Shown: piece after piece, positions 38,569 through 47,109 of the stretch
Numbering within the stretch: position 1 is the stretch's first letter
Layout of the letters: the number at the start of each line of letters is the position of its first letter
From: Bradyrhizobium sp. 199
Lineage (GTDB): Bacteria > Pseudomonadota > Alphaproteobacteria > Rhizobiales > Xanthobacteraceae
Direction: 5' to 3'
Assembly (NCBI RefSeq): GCF_023073355.1
Contig: NZ_JADPJI010000002.1
Location: forward strand, 806,001 to 870,000
DNA length: 64,000 nucleotides
The notes under the pieces: model-generated
What the model was told of the DNA's origin: nothing
The model's input: the letters and a program-made list of their open reading frames with translations, nothing else
Databases searched by the model: none
Made by a program: the position numbers and the translations under genes

Positions 38569-39408
38569 CTACTCCAAATTCGCATTGAACTCGTACGACT
38601 TCTCCGCACCCACCAGCGTGAACTTCAGCGCTGCGCCGTCGGGCTTGGCGCCCGGCGGCAATCCATCGAGCTCGAAGGAAAACCGCTTCACGTCCGGGGG
38701 GCCGTTTGGGACCAGCGCGGGGATCGGCAACGCCCAATCGAGCGTCGGACCTTCCACGAACAGATTGACGTTGCGGCTGTCGGGCGTCACCACGTCGACG
38801 ATCACATTCTTAGGGCCGTCGCGTCTGACGGCGCGGATGGTGAGCGGATTGGGATCACCGATATTAGCGGGCTTGGGCACGGTGTCGAGCGCGGCACGCA
38901 AATTGGCATCCTCGGTCGAGGCGACGCCGTTGAAGCTGAGCTCGGCATTCGCTTCGACCGGAATGCAGAGCTTCTCGCACACCGCGTAATTGATCTCGGC
39001 GCGCAAGGTCACCGGTTTGTCGGCCGCCTTGGCGACGATGCGCAGGGGCAACACGATCTGGTTGTGATAGCCGATCGAATGGCCGCCCGCGCCATCCTCG
39101 AATTTCAGCGGCGCAGGCCACATCACGGTCACCGCCTCGACATTCTCCGACTTCGAGAAGTCGAACCGCGGCGGCACCCCGGAATCCCCGGGGGTGCGCC
39201 AGTAGGTCTTCCAGCCCTGCTGAAGCTGGAAGGCGATACCGCCGAGCAGCACGGCGCCGCTGCGCGATCCCGCCAATAGCCGCACCGCGGAATGTCCATC
39301 GCGCTCCCACGGCGAAGCGTCGTCGGCGCGGGCTGCGATGGCCAGCGACGACGCAAGCAGGGTAGTCACGACGCCAATCGCCGCACGCAGGGGAACTCTT
39401 GTGAGCAT
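38569..39408 (-). CDS. Exported DsbD N-terminal-like (thiol:disulfide interchange-related) protein
   Basis: 279 residues with a signal peptide (AAIGVVTTLLASSLAIAARA). It resembles the periplasmic alpha-type domain of DsbD/ScsB proteins: LQQGWKTYWRTPGDSGVPPRFD near residues 63-84 and a single cysteine pair in YAVCEKLCIP near residue 143. There is no transmembrane beta domain or thioredoxin-like domain, so it is a stand-alone periplasmic piece that would have to receive electrons from another protein. It is divergent from yqgE. Confidence 0.8.
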   Translation of the reverse strand: MLTRVPLRAAIGVVTTLLASSLAIAARADDASPWERDGHSAVRLLAGSRSGAVLLGGIAFQLQQGWKTYWRTPGDSGVPPRFDFSKSENVEAVTVMWPAPLKFEDGAGGHSIGYHNQIVLPLRIVAKAADKPVTLRAEINYAVCEKLCIPVEANAELSFNGVASTEDANLRAALDTVPKPANIGDPNPLTIRAVRRDGPKNVIVDVVTPDSRNVNLFVEGPTLDWALPIPALVPNGPPDVKRFSFELDGLPPGAKPDGAALKFTLVGAEKSYEFNANLE

Positions 39409-39550
39409 TGCACGTCTTTACAGGGTCGCCCCGGGGCAAACCATTGAATTGCTTGTGATGGATGCACTTGAACCCAGTCCCTGCAAGCCTTGATTTGACA
39501 GTGGCCCGGCCCGACATCAGGATAGGAATTGAAACCGGAGTGCTTTACCG

Positions 39551-40195
39551 ATGGCTCCAACAGGCAAGAGAACGGGCGAAAGCACCCGCAGCGCAGGCCC
39601 CGCTCTTCCCAATTCGGCCGGTTATCTCGACGGCCAGCTGCTGATCGCGATGCCGGTTATGGGCGATTCCCGCTTCGAGCGTTCGGTGATCTATCTCTGC
39701 GCCCATTCGGCGGAGGGAGCGATGGGCATCATCGTGAACCACCCGGCCGGCAGCATCGACTTCCCCGAGCTCTTGCAGCAGCTCGGCATCATCAAGAAAG
39801 GCGAGCACATCAAGCTGCCGGAGAATGCCGAAAGCATGAAGGTGCTGCGTGGCGGCCCCGTCGATACCGGTCGCGGCTTCGTGCTGCATTCCAGCGACTT
39901 CTACATCGAAAATGCCACGCTGCGGATCGATGACGGCGTCTGCCTCACGGCGACCGTCGACATCCTGCGAGCCATCGCCAACGGCTCCGGCCCCAAGCAC
40001 GCCATTCTTGCGCTGGGTTATGCTGGCTGGGCGCCGGGCCAGCTCGAGACCGAGATCCAGAGCAATGGCTGGCTGCATTGCGATGCGGACGCGGATTTGA
40101 TTTTCGGCGACGACGTCGACGACAAGTACGGACGCGCCTTGCGCAAGATCGGCATCGATCCCGGCATGCTCTCGAACGAGGCCGGGCACGCGTAG
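39551..40195 (+). CDS. yqgE: YqgE/AlgH family protein (UPF0301)
   Basis: A 214-residue soluble protein. UPF0301 pattern: [25 protein letters not shown], then AMGIIVNHP and [17 protein letters not shown], with [15 protein letters not shown] later. The fold is known but the biochemical role is unsettled; the family has been linked to alginate regulation in Pseudomonas. The first 25 residues are non-conserved, so a later start is possible. Confidence 0.9.
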   Translation: MAPTGKRTGESTRSAGPALPNSAGYLDGQLLIAMPVMGDSRFERSVIYLCAHSAEGAMGIIVNHPAGSIDFPELLQQLGIIKKGEHIKLPENAESMKVLRGGPVDTGRGFVLHSSDFYIENATLRIDDGVCLTATVDILRAIANGSGPKHAILALGYAGWAPGQLETEIQSNGWLHCDADADLIFGDDVDDKYGRALRKIGIDPGMLSNEAGHA

Positions 40196-40230
40196 CTTTA
40201 GGCTCCGCTGTATTTGCCTCGCCCACCGCT

Positions 40231-40335
40231 GTCGTCGCCCGGCTTGACCGGGCGACCGAGTACGCCGCAGCCTCTCGGTTCAATCACAGCCGTCTTTGGA
40301 ATACTGGATCGCCCAGTGAAGCCGGGCGATGACAC
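40231..40335. repeat. Imperfect long palindrome (intergenic repeat)
   Basis: GTCGTCGCCCGGCTTGACCG at the left pairs with the right-end sequence GCCCAGTGAAGCCGGGCGAT followed by GACACC, with several mismatches. It lies between yqgE and the tfdA-like gene. Confidence 0.7.
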
Positions 40336-40352
40336 CATTTCCTGAGTAGATT

Positions 40353-41240
40353 TTACTCCGCCGCCTGCTGCTGCACCGTCGGCTCCGTCCCCGCCACGGT
40401 GGCGCGGCGCATGTCGCGAGGCTGAGACTGGTCGTAGCGGCGGACGCGGTGCATGGTCTGGCGGTTGTCCCACATCACGAGGTCATGCAGCTTCCATTTG
40501 TGGACGTAGACGAACTCGGCCTGCGTCGCGTGCTCGTTGAGATCGCGCAGCAGCAGCCGGCCTTCGGGGACGCTCATACCGACGATCTTGCCGGCATGCG
40601 ATGACAGATAGAGCGACTTGCGGCGATGCACGGGATGGGTGCGCACCAGCCGTTGCAGCACCGGCTTGAACATCTCCTTTTCCTCGTCGGTGTATTCGGT
40701 GAAGCCGAGCGATCCCCGCGAATACATCAGCGAGTGTTCGCAGACGAGGTCATCGATCTCCGCCTTGGTCTCGTCGTCGAGCGCGTCATAGGCGGCGCGC
40801 ATGTCTGCGAATTCGGTGTTGCCGCCCTTCGGGTTCACCACCCGCGCCGAGAGCAGCGAGAACTTTGCCGGGATGGGGCGGAACGAGCTGTCGGAGTGCC
40901 ACAGGCAATTGCCGAGATTGAACAGATTGGCGCGGCTGTCCTTCGGCAGCGGCTTGCCGTCCTTGCCGAGGTTGGAGACGTCGTTCAGGCCCGAGGTGAG
41001 GCGGTATTCCTCCGCTTTGGTGATGTTGCCGCCGCGGGCTTCCTCGCGCTGGCCGAAGTTGAGCGCAAAGGCCATCTGCTGCTCGTCGGTGATGTCCTGG
41101 TCGTGGAACACCAGCACCGCATATTTGTCCATGGCGGCCTCGACCTCGCGCGCTTCGGCCTCGGTGAGAGGCTTTCGCAGATCGAGGCCGGAAACCTCGC
41201 CGACAAAATGCTTCTGAACCTGCCGGATGGCGATCGTCAT
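40353..41240 (-). CDS. TauD/TfdA-family Fe(II)/2-oxoglutarate dioxygenase, TfdA-alpha-like
   Basis: 295 residues from the ATG at 41240. Iron ligands are visible in LWHSDSSF (His-x-Asp) and NRQTMHRVRRYD (distal His), and the 2-oxoglutarate-binding Arg is in RDMRRATVAG. Length and the DITDEQQMAFALNFG and MSVPEGRLLLRDLNEHA segments resemble the alpha-type TfdA reported from Bradyrhizobium, which cleaves 2,4-D-like phenoxyacetates; the natural substrate may be different. Codons upstream to 41381 are not conserved. The two neighbouring SDR genes may act on its products. Confidence 0.85.
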   Translation of the reverse strand: MTIAIRQVQKHFVGEVSGLDLRKPLTEAEAREVEAAMDKYAVLVFHDQDITDEQQMAFALNFGQREEARGGNITKAEEYRLTSGLNDVSNLGKDGKPLPKDSRANLFNLGNCLWHSDSSFRPIPAKFSLLSARVVNPKGGNTEFADMRAAYDALDDETKAEIDDLVCEHSLMYSRGSLGFTEYTDEEKEMFKPVLQRLVRTHPVHRRKSLYLSSHAGKIVGMSVPEGRLLLRDLNEHATQAEFVYVHKWKLHDLVMWDNRQTMHRVRRYDQSQPRDMRRATVAGTEPTVQQQAAE

Positions 41241-41341
41241 GGCGTTTCTCCCATAGCTCGCGAGCGGTTGGTCCCGCTCTGTCGAGGAAAAAGCTACTCC
41301 CGCGCTCGTACTTGTCAACGCTCGCCGCGCATAGCTCCTCG

Positions 41342-41377
41342 GTAGCCCGGATGGAGCGCAGCGCCATCCGGGGTTAC
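41342..41377. repeat. Short palindromic repeat
   Basis: GTAGCCCGGATGG-AGCGCAGCG-CCATCCGGGGTTAC, perfect but for one base, between the dioxygenase gene and an SDR gene. A common intergenic hairpin type in Bradyrhizobium. Confidence 0.7.
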
Positions 41378-41393
41378 GCACCTCCGATGCCTC

Positions 41394-42173
41394 TTACGCG
41401 TTCCGCGCCATCAGCCCGCCGTCGACCGGGATCACCGCGCCGGTGAGGAAGGATGCGGCCGGCAGGCACAGGCTCAACGTCATATGCGCGACCTCCTCGG
41501 GATCGCCGTAGCGGCCGAGTGCGGTGCGGCGCTTGGCGTAGATCGTCTTGTGCTCCTCCGAGATGCGGTCGGTGATTGCGGTGCGGATCGGGCCCGGACA
41601 GATGCAGTTGACGGTGATGCCCTCGCGGCCGAGCTCCACCGCGAGCGAGCGGGTGAGGCTCGCCACGCCACCCTTCGCGGCCGAATACGGGCTGTGCAAT
41701 GCGGTTGCGCCTAGGGCCTCGGTCGAAGCAATGTTGACGATGCGCGGGCTGTTCGACTTTCGTAAGTGCGGCAGCGCGGCGCGGATGATGCGCGGATGCG
41801 CCGTCAGCATCACCGTGATGCCCCTGGCCCAGGCGTCCTCATAGCCCTCGTCGTCGATCGCAACCCGCACGGAGATGCCGGCATTGTTGACGATAACGTC
41901 GATTGCGCCGAAATGCGCGGCGACCTCGCCGACCACGCGCTTGATCTCGTTACCGTCGGCAACGTCGAGCTTCCACGCCTTTCCTGTGCCGCCGCTCGCG
42001 GCAATCTCCTTGGCAACCGCATGCGCGCCTGGCCCGTCGAAATCGGTGACGGCGACGTTTGCGCCTTCAGCGGCGAACAAGCGCGCGGTCGCGCGGCCCA
42101 TGCCGCTGGCCGAGCCCGTGACGAGAACGGTCAAACCATCGACGGACCGGCTGAGCTGCTTGAACTCGGACAT
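41394..42173 (-). CDS. Short-chain dehydrogenase/reductase (SDR)
   Basis: 259 residues, NAD(P)-dependent. Cofactor motif VTGSASGMGRATARLF, NNAGIS near residue 95, catalytic Ser in IVNIASTEA and YSAAKGG, and a C-terminal ITGAVIPVDGG-like end (here LTGAVIPVDGG). Substrate is unknown. It is on the same strand as the TfdA-like gene, with a 153-base gap, and is divergent from the next SDR. Confidence 0.9.
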   Translation of the reverse strand: MSEFKQLSRSVDGLTVLVTGSASGMGRATARLFAAEGANVAVTDFDGPGAHAVAKEIAASGGTGKAWKLDVADGNEIKRVVGEVAAHFGAIDVIVNNAGISVRVAIDDEGYEDAWARGITVMLTAHPRIIRAALPHLRKSNSPRIVNIASTEALGATALHSPYSAAKGGVASLTRSLAVELGREGITVNCICPGPIRTAITDRISEEHKTIYAKRRTALGRYGDPEEVAHMTLSLCLPAASFLTGAVIPVDGGLMARNA

Positions 42174-42272
42174 GTTGTTTCCTTCGGAAGCCGCTTGTTC
42201 TTGTTATGATTGACAAGGCTGGCATCGAACCGCAGACAGGTCAAACAAGTAAGACAAAATAGGAGGCCCGCG

Positions 42273-43010
42273 ATGGCGAACGAGCTCGATTTCTCAGGCA
42301 AGCAGGTGCTGGTCGTCGGCGGTTCGAGCGGGATCGGCAACGGCATCGCACAGGCTTTTCGCACAAGGGGCGCGCTTGTCGCAGTATGCGGCACGCGGGC
42401 ACAGCCGCAGGATTATTCGATTGAGGAGGGCTCTGATCTCACGGGCCTCTCCTATGCGCAGCTGGACGTCAGCAACTCCAGTGCGATCGAGGCGTTCAAG
42501 CCGTCCTTCGACAGGCTCGACGTGCTCGTGCTCGCGCAAGGCGCGGTGCTCTATCGCCGCGGCGAATTCGAGATGAGCGGCTTCCGAAAGGTGGTCGAGG
42601 TCAATCTCATGAGCCTGATGGCCTGCGCCACGCGATTTCATTCCATGTTGCGGGATTCCAGGGGCGCGTTGATCATGGTGTCCTCGACCGCGGCCTATCA
42701 TTCCACCATGGGCAATCCCGCTTACAACGCGTCGAAGACCGGCGCGGTCGGACTGACGCGGACACTGGGCGAGGCCTGGGCCGAGGACGGCATCCGTGTC
42801 AACGGCATCGCGCCGGGGCTCGTCGACACCAAGATGACGAAGGTGACGACGGACAATCCGAAGCGGCTCGAAGGCGCGCTCGCGCGCATCCCGTTGCGGC
42901 GATTGGGCACGCCGGCCGACATGGCGGGCGCGGCGCTGTTCCTGGCCTCGCCGCTGTCGTCCTACATCATCGGCCAGACGCTGGTCGTCGATGGCGGGCT
43001 TATCTTGTAG
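42273..43010 (+). CDS. Short-chain dehydrogenase/reductase (SDR)
   Basis: 245 residues from the ATG at 42273, preceded by AGGAGG. Cofactor motif VVGGSSGIGNGIAQAF, catalytic MVSSTAAYHS and YNASKTG, ending SYIIGQTLVVDGGLIL. The usual NNAG segment is altered to VLAQGAV. Substrate is unknown. It diverges from the SDR at 41394-42173 across a 100-base promoter region. Confidence 0.9.
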   Translation: MANELDFSGKQVLVVGGSSGIGNGIAQAFRTRGALVAVCGTRAQPQDYSIEEGSDLTGLSYAQLDVSNSSAIEAFKPSFDRLDVLVLAQGAVLYRRGEFEMSGFRKVVEVNLMSLMACATRFHSMLRDSRGALIMVSSTAAYHSTMGNPAYNASKTGAVGLTRTLGEAWAEDGIRVNGIAPGLVDTKMTKVTTDNPKRLEGALARIPLRRLGTPADMAGAALFLASPLSSYIIGQTLVVDGGLIL

Positions 43011-43037
43011 CCAACCGCTACACTTTCGTCATGGCAT

Positions 43038-43062
43038 GGAACTGCGCCGCGCCTGATCGGTT
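43038..43062 (+). promoter_or_regulatory. EcfG-type promoter of the CsbD gene
   Basis: GGAAC at 43038-43042, 16 bases, GGTT at 43059-43062 (CGGTT overall), ending 29 bases before the ATG. CsbD proteins are commonly in alphaproteobacterial general-stress regulons. Confidence 0.6.
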
Positions 43063-43091
43063 ACTCCGGCTGATCACCGAGGAGGATCATC

Positions 43092-43460
43092 ATGGACACG
43101 GATCGGATAGTTGGATCGGCCAAGGAATATGCCGGGCGCGCGGAAGGCGCGATCGGAGACATGGCAGGCGATGCCAAGACGCAGGCATCGGGCAAGGCCC
43201 GGGAAGCTGCGGGCAGCGTGCAGAATCTCTACGGCCAGGCCAAGGACGCCGTCCGCGACGCCACGGACACCGCCGCCGGCTACGCCAAGGACGCCTATGA
43301 GAACAGTGGCGAGACTTTCCGCGATGGGACACAGGCGCTGACGAAGAAGGTGCAGGACAATCCGCTCGGCTCGCTGCTGGTCGCCGGCGGCATCGGATTT
43401 GCGCTCGCGCTGCTGATGTCGCGACCGGCCCGCCGTCCGCAGCCGCGCTGGCGCTATTAA
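43092..43460 (+). CDS. CsbD-like stress protein with C-terminal membrane helix
   Basis: 122 residues. The N-terminal half has CsbD character (DRIVGSAKEYAGRAEGAIGD; KAREAAGSVQNLYGQAKDAV) with helical Ala/Lys/Asp repeats. The C-terminal half ends in a DUF883-like hydrophobic helix (GSLLVAGGIGFALALLM) and a basic tail. The role is unknown; the family is a widespread general-stress marker. GAGGAGG lies before the ATG and an EcfG-type promoter upstream. Confidence 0.87.
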   Translation: MDTDRIVGSAKEYAGRAEGAIGDMAGDAKTQASGKAREAAGSVQNLYGQAKDAVRDATDTAAGYAKDAYENSGETFRDGTQALTKKVQDNPLGSLLVAGGIGFALALLMSRPARRPQPRWRY

Positions 43461-43481
43461 GGCTGAGATAGAGTCTCGTCT

Positions 43482-43618
43482 CTCGTGCCCCGGACGCAGC
43501 GCGCCACGCAGTGGTGCGCTGCTGAGCCGGGGCCGAATCTTTTCTGAACGTGGTGAGAGGAACTGGGTCCCGGCTCTGCGCAGCAACGTTCTACGCTGCT
43601 GCGCGTCCGGGACATGAG
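43482..43618. repeat. Intergenic repeat, CCGGGACGC class, copy 1
   Basis: CTCGTGCCCCGGACGCAGCG at the left and CGCGTCCGGGACATGAG at the right form the outer ends, with inner GC-rich stems (GAGCCGGGGCC / GGTCCCGGCTC). Related copies are at 54493-54632 and 59943-60063. Confidence 0.8.
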
Positions 43619-43633
43619 AACCTGCTCCAGCGA

Positions 43634-45325
43634 CTACCGGATCACTTCCGCCGAGCGTCCGACGTTTCCAGGCGGACGCGGGGCCCCTGGATTGGGATTC
43701 GGATTGCGCGGCCCGGGCGCCGGCGTCAGCTGACGCGGCGGCGGTGGCTGCGGAGAGCCGAACCCGAAGAAATCGCGGAATGAGGGCGTCGCCTGTGCCG
43801 GCTGCTGCGTCGGTGGCTTCTTCGGCGCGAGCTTCGGCGATGTCATCGCAGCCGCGGCACCCGGCGTGCCCGAAGCAACACCGCCCTCAGGCGTCGTCGC
43901 CGCAACAGGCGTATCGCCCTTGGCCTGCTCGCGCCCGACTTCGCGGCGCGGCCAGGCATAATCGTCGGCACGGCCAGCCGGGGCCGACAGCGGTTCGCCC
44001 TTCACCATCGTCTTCGCCGCGAGCGCATCGACGGCGGCGGGACGCGATCCCGGTCCGCCCAGCAATTGATCGGTCGAGATCGAGGCTGCAACCAGCGGCA
44101 CGATCGGCCCTGCCAGCGGCCGCGGCGCCGGTTTGCCGGGCTCCGCGCTGGTGTCGGGCGTCGCCGGTTCGCTCGGCAGCGCGATCGGACCGGAGCGTCC
44201 CGCAAGCAGGCGCGTGATCTCGCGCTCGACATAGTGCGCCAGCTTGCGCGCGCCGGGTTTGGTGAAAAAGACGCCGTCAGAGCTGCGGAGCTGTCGGATC
44301 TGGCCTTCGAAGTCAGGACCCTTCTGAAGGAAGCGGCCGGCCTCGTCGACAAAGCCGTCCCAGACATCGACATAGGTAATGCCGGCCTTGGCCGCGCCTT
44401 CGCGATAGAGCGAATCCAGGAACAGCATGTCCGCCGTTCCCTTCTGTCCGCGAATCGCGGGCAGGCCGACCCAGAGCACCGGCACGCCCTTGGACTTGAG
44501 CACGCCTGCCAGCTCCTCGATCTTCTTGCCGTAGAGCTCGACCCAGCGGTCGTCGCGGAATTCGTAGAGGCCGTTCGGATTGCGGGCCGTCTTTTCGGGT
44601 GCGGCCACAGGCGTATCGGCGTTGTCGGCATCGTCCTGCGGCAGATCGGCATCGGCAGGCTTGTCGTCAGGCTTGGCGGCACTATCCGTGCCGGGTTTGG
44701 TCTCTCCGGGCTTGCTTGGCTGCTTGGCGCGGGCGCCCTTGTCGTTCTTCTTGTCCTTGTCCTTATCGGTCGCCTTGTCCGGCTTGTCGGCGATAGGCTC
44801 GCGGATCGCGGCGCGGTCGTTGAGACCGAGCATAACGACGATGACATCAGGCTTCTCGGTCTCGAGGATGCCCTTCGCCGCTGCCGCCCAATCCGAAGGC
44901 TCACCCTTCGGCTGGTACTTGATCAGCCCCGACGTCGTCTTGTGCTTGCGGATCACGCCCATATCGGGCTGCTCGGTGTAGGCGTCTTCCAAGCCGTAGG
45001 CGAGCCAGTCGGCCATGGCGTCGCCGATCACCAGCACGTTCTTCTCAGGGATGGTGTCGCGCTTGGCTGGTGCCGGCGCGCGCGAAAAATCCTGGCGCGG
45101 TGCCTGCTGCTGCTGCTGGAATGGTGCAAAGAAGTCGCCGCCGAACCAGCCGCCGCCCCGTTGTGGCGGTGGTGCCGAGCGCTGCGGCGGACCGCCAAAG
45201 CCGGGGAAGTTGAAGAACTGCGCCGAGGCGGGCCCTGCAACCGAAACCAGAATCGCAAGCGCCGTCCCCAGCGCGATCAACGGGCCGGTCTCGGTCAGCG
45301 CCTTGAACAGGGACTTTTTCGACAT
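43634..45325 (-). CDS. DUF459 SGNH-fold exported protein lacking catalytic Ser and His
   Basis: 563 residues. A membrane/signal segment (about 13-36) is followed by a Gln/Pro-rich linker and an SGNH-like domain from about residue 95. Block I reads VIGDAMADWL, with Ala103 where the nucleophile Ser of GDS is expected; block III GLND is intact; block V reads DGVFF where DxxH is expected. The domain is split by a charged, Lys/Asp-rich insert (about 180-240). The C-terminal 150 residues are Pro/Ala-rich. DUF459 proteins are periplasmic and SGNH-hydrolase-like; this one is probably not an esterase. It lies upstream of a lytic transglycosylase gene's end. Confidence 0.8.
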   Translation of the reverse strand: MSKKSLFKALTETGPLIALGTALAILVSVAGPASAQFFNFPGFGGPPQRSAPPPQRGGGWFGGDFFAPFQQQQQAPRQDFSRAPAPAKRDTIPEKNVLVIGDAMADWLAYGLEDAYTEQPDMGVIRKHKTTSGLIKYQPKGEPSDWAAAAKGILETEKPDVIVVMLGLNDRAAIREPIADKPDKATDKDKDKKNDKGARAKQPSKPGETKPGTDSAAKPDDKPADADLPQDDADNADTPVAAPEKTARNPNGLYEFRDDRWVELYGKKIEELAGVLKSKGVPVLWVGLPAIRGQKGTADMLFLDSLYREGAAKAGITYVDVWDGFVDEAGRFLQKGPDFEGQIRQLRSSDGVFFTKPGARKLAHYVEREITRLLAGRSGPIALPSEPATPDTSAEPGKPAPRPLAGPIVPLVAASISTDQLLGGPGSRPAAVDALAAKTMVKGEPLSAPAGRADDYAWPRREVGREQAKGDTPVAATTPEGGVASGTPGAAAAMTSPKLAPKKPPTQQPAQATPSFRDFFGFGSPQPPPPRQLTPAPGPRNPNPNPGAPRPPGNVGRSAEVIR

Positions 45326-45495
45326 GCGATCTCGGGCACGCGCAACGGGGTCGGAAGCAGCCTAATATAACAACTGAATCGGGCGCCAAACAGGCAAATT
45401 CCGTTGCAGATTCTTGGCGCCATACACCGGGGAACAGCCGCCTCCGTCAAGGCGGCCTGCCAAAATCCCTGTTCAGGGTTACTTTCGAGGCGATT

Positions 45496-46923
45496 TTACC
45501 GCCCGCGCAGCCGATCCAGCACGTCGGAGGAGGCAAATCCGTCGGCGGGCGCCCCGACGGAGGCCTGGAAGTTGCGCAGGGCTTCCCTTGTCTGGCCGCC
45601 GAACTGGCCGTCCGGGGTGCCCTTGTAGAAGCCGCGCTGGGCCAGCAGTTGCTGGAGTTCCAGCCGCTCGCTGCGCGACAGCTCCCGCTCCTGCCGCGGC
45701 CAGGGCTGCACGAAGGGCTGTCCCCCGCGCAGGCGGTCGGCGAAATGTCCGATCGCCAGCGCATAGGCCTCGGCCGGGTTGTACTTCATGATGACGCGGT
45801 AGTTCTGGAGCATCAGGAAGCCTGGCCCCTGCGCGCCGGCGGGGGCCAGCAAATAGGCCTTCTCGGCCGGATACGGGAAGGGCTGCCCCGTTGGGCGCTT
45901 CAGCCCGAGCTTCTCCCATTGCGCGATCGTCATCGCCTTGGCGCGATCGGCCAGCATGTAGTTGAATCCCCGGGGCACCACGACCTCAAAACCCCAGGTC
46001 TGGCCGGCCTGCCAGCCGTCTTTCTTCAGATTGTTCGCAGTCGAGGCGATCAGGTCGGTAGGATTGTCGACGACGTCGCGCCGGCCGTCGCCGTCGCCAT
46101 CGACCGCAAAGCGCTTGAACGCGGTCGGCATGAACTGGGTCGGGCCGAAGGCGCCGGCCCAGGAGCCGCGCATCTGCTCCGGCCTGAGATCGCCGCGGTT
46201 GACGATCTCCAGCGCGGACAGGAACTCGTCCTTGAAATAGGCCTGGCGGCGGCCGATGCAGGCGAGCGTCGCGGTCGATTGCAGGACGCTGCGGTCGCCC
46301 ATCTGCGTCGAGTAATTGGACTCGATGCCCCAGATCGAGGCGATGATGTAGCGGTCGACGCCGGTGGCCTTTTCGGTGGCGTCGAACTGCGCCTTGTATT
46401 TGGCGAGGACCTCGCGGCCCTTGGCGAGGCGGTTCTCGTTCACGAGAATGTCGAGATAGTCCCAGATGGATTTGGTGAACTCTGGCTGCGAGTCCATCAG
46501 GTCCATGATGCGCAAGTCGGGTGAGAGCCCGGCCGTGAAGCGCCGAAAATTCTCCTGCGTAATGCCGCGTCGTGCGGCATCCGGCCACATCCCCGCGACG
46601 CAATTTCCAAAATTGCCGGCGGCCTCGCGGATCGCCGCGGCCGTCATGAGCGGGTGGCCCGAAGCGCCGTCCTCGCCGCTCCAAGGGAGCGCTCCCGTTG
46701 GCGCGCCGCCCGGGCTCGGCGCGGCTTGCGAAGGTGCCGGGTTTGAACCCGAGAAGATGCCGCCGAACAGGTTGGACAGGCCGTTCTGCGCCTGGGCGTG
46801 CGCGCTGACGGGTAGCAGCAAAGCCGCCGCAATCACCATTGCGCCGGTCACTGATGCCGCCCGTCCTGCCTGCCCTGCCACCGGTTGCATCATGTCCCAC
46901 TCGTCGGCTCGAGAATCCGCCAT
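45496..46923 (-). CDS. Lytic murein transglycosylase (MltB-type) with C-terminal peptidoglycan-binding domain
   Basis: 475 residues; cleaves peptidoglycan glycan strands, leaving 1,6-anhydro ends. Signal or anchor helix VTGAMVIAAALLLPVSAHAQ. Catalytic domain about 90-390 with the acid residue in IWGIESNYST, then FGPTQFMPTAF and a Ca-like DGDGDGRRD loop. A PG_binding_1 domain is in the last 60 residues (LQQLLAQRGFYKGTPDGQFG). An internal ATG such as MMQP is a possible start. It precedes the DUF459 gene on the same strand (170-base gap). Confidence 0.92.
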   Translation of the reverse strand: MADSRADEWDMMQPVAGQAGRAASVTGAMVIAAALLLPVSAHAQAQNGLSNLFGGIFSGSNPAPSQAAPSPGGAPTGALPWSGEDGASGHPLMTAAAIREAAGNFGNCVAGMWPDAARRGITQENFRRFTAGLSPDLRIMDLMDSQPEFTKSIWDYLDILVNENRLAKGREVLAKYKAQFDATEKATGVDRYIIASIWGIESNYSTQMGDRSVLQSTATLACIGRRQAYFKDEFLSALEIVNRGDLRPEQMRGSWAGAFGPTQFMPTAFKRFAVDGDGDGRRDVVDNPTDLIASTANNLKKDGWQAGQTWGFEVVVPRGFNYMLADRAKAMTIAQWEKLGLKRPTGQPFPYPAEKAYLLAPAGAQGPGFLMLQNYRVIMKYNPAEAYALAIGHFADRLRGGQPFVQPWPRQERELSRSERLELQQLLAQRGFYKGTPDGQFGGQTREALRNFQASVGAPADGFASSDVLDRLRGR

Positions 46924-47109
46924 CAGGAGGCCTGGTCACGGTTGCCAATAGCTTAACAAAGGTGAAATTTTGGTGGCGGCCTTTTTCTTAACTCTGCGCG
47001 GATGAGGCCCCACAACCGCCTTTGTTGGCGGCTGCAAACAGGCTAGCAAGATGCCATTGCTCCGTCCCCAGCTCCGTTCCCATGTGCCCTCAGGTATTCG
47101 AACAATCAC

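Noticed and set aside
38141..38989. 282-residue plus-strand frame over the small Cys-rich gene and the DsbD-like gene
   Set aside because: Out of frame with the well-supported 69-residue gene and antisense to the DsbD-N-like gene.
43482..43618. Possible CRISPR or insertion-sequence remnant
   Set aside because: It is a single palindromic repeat with relatives elsewhere, with no regular spacers and no transposase.
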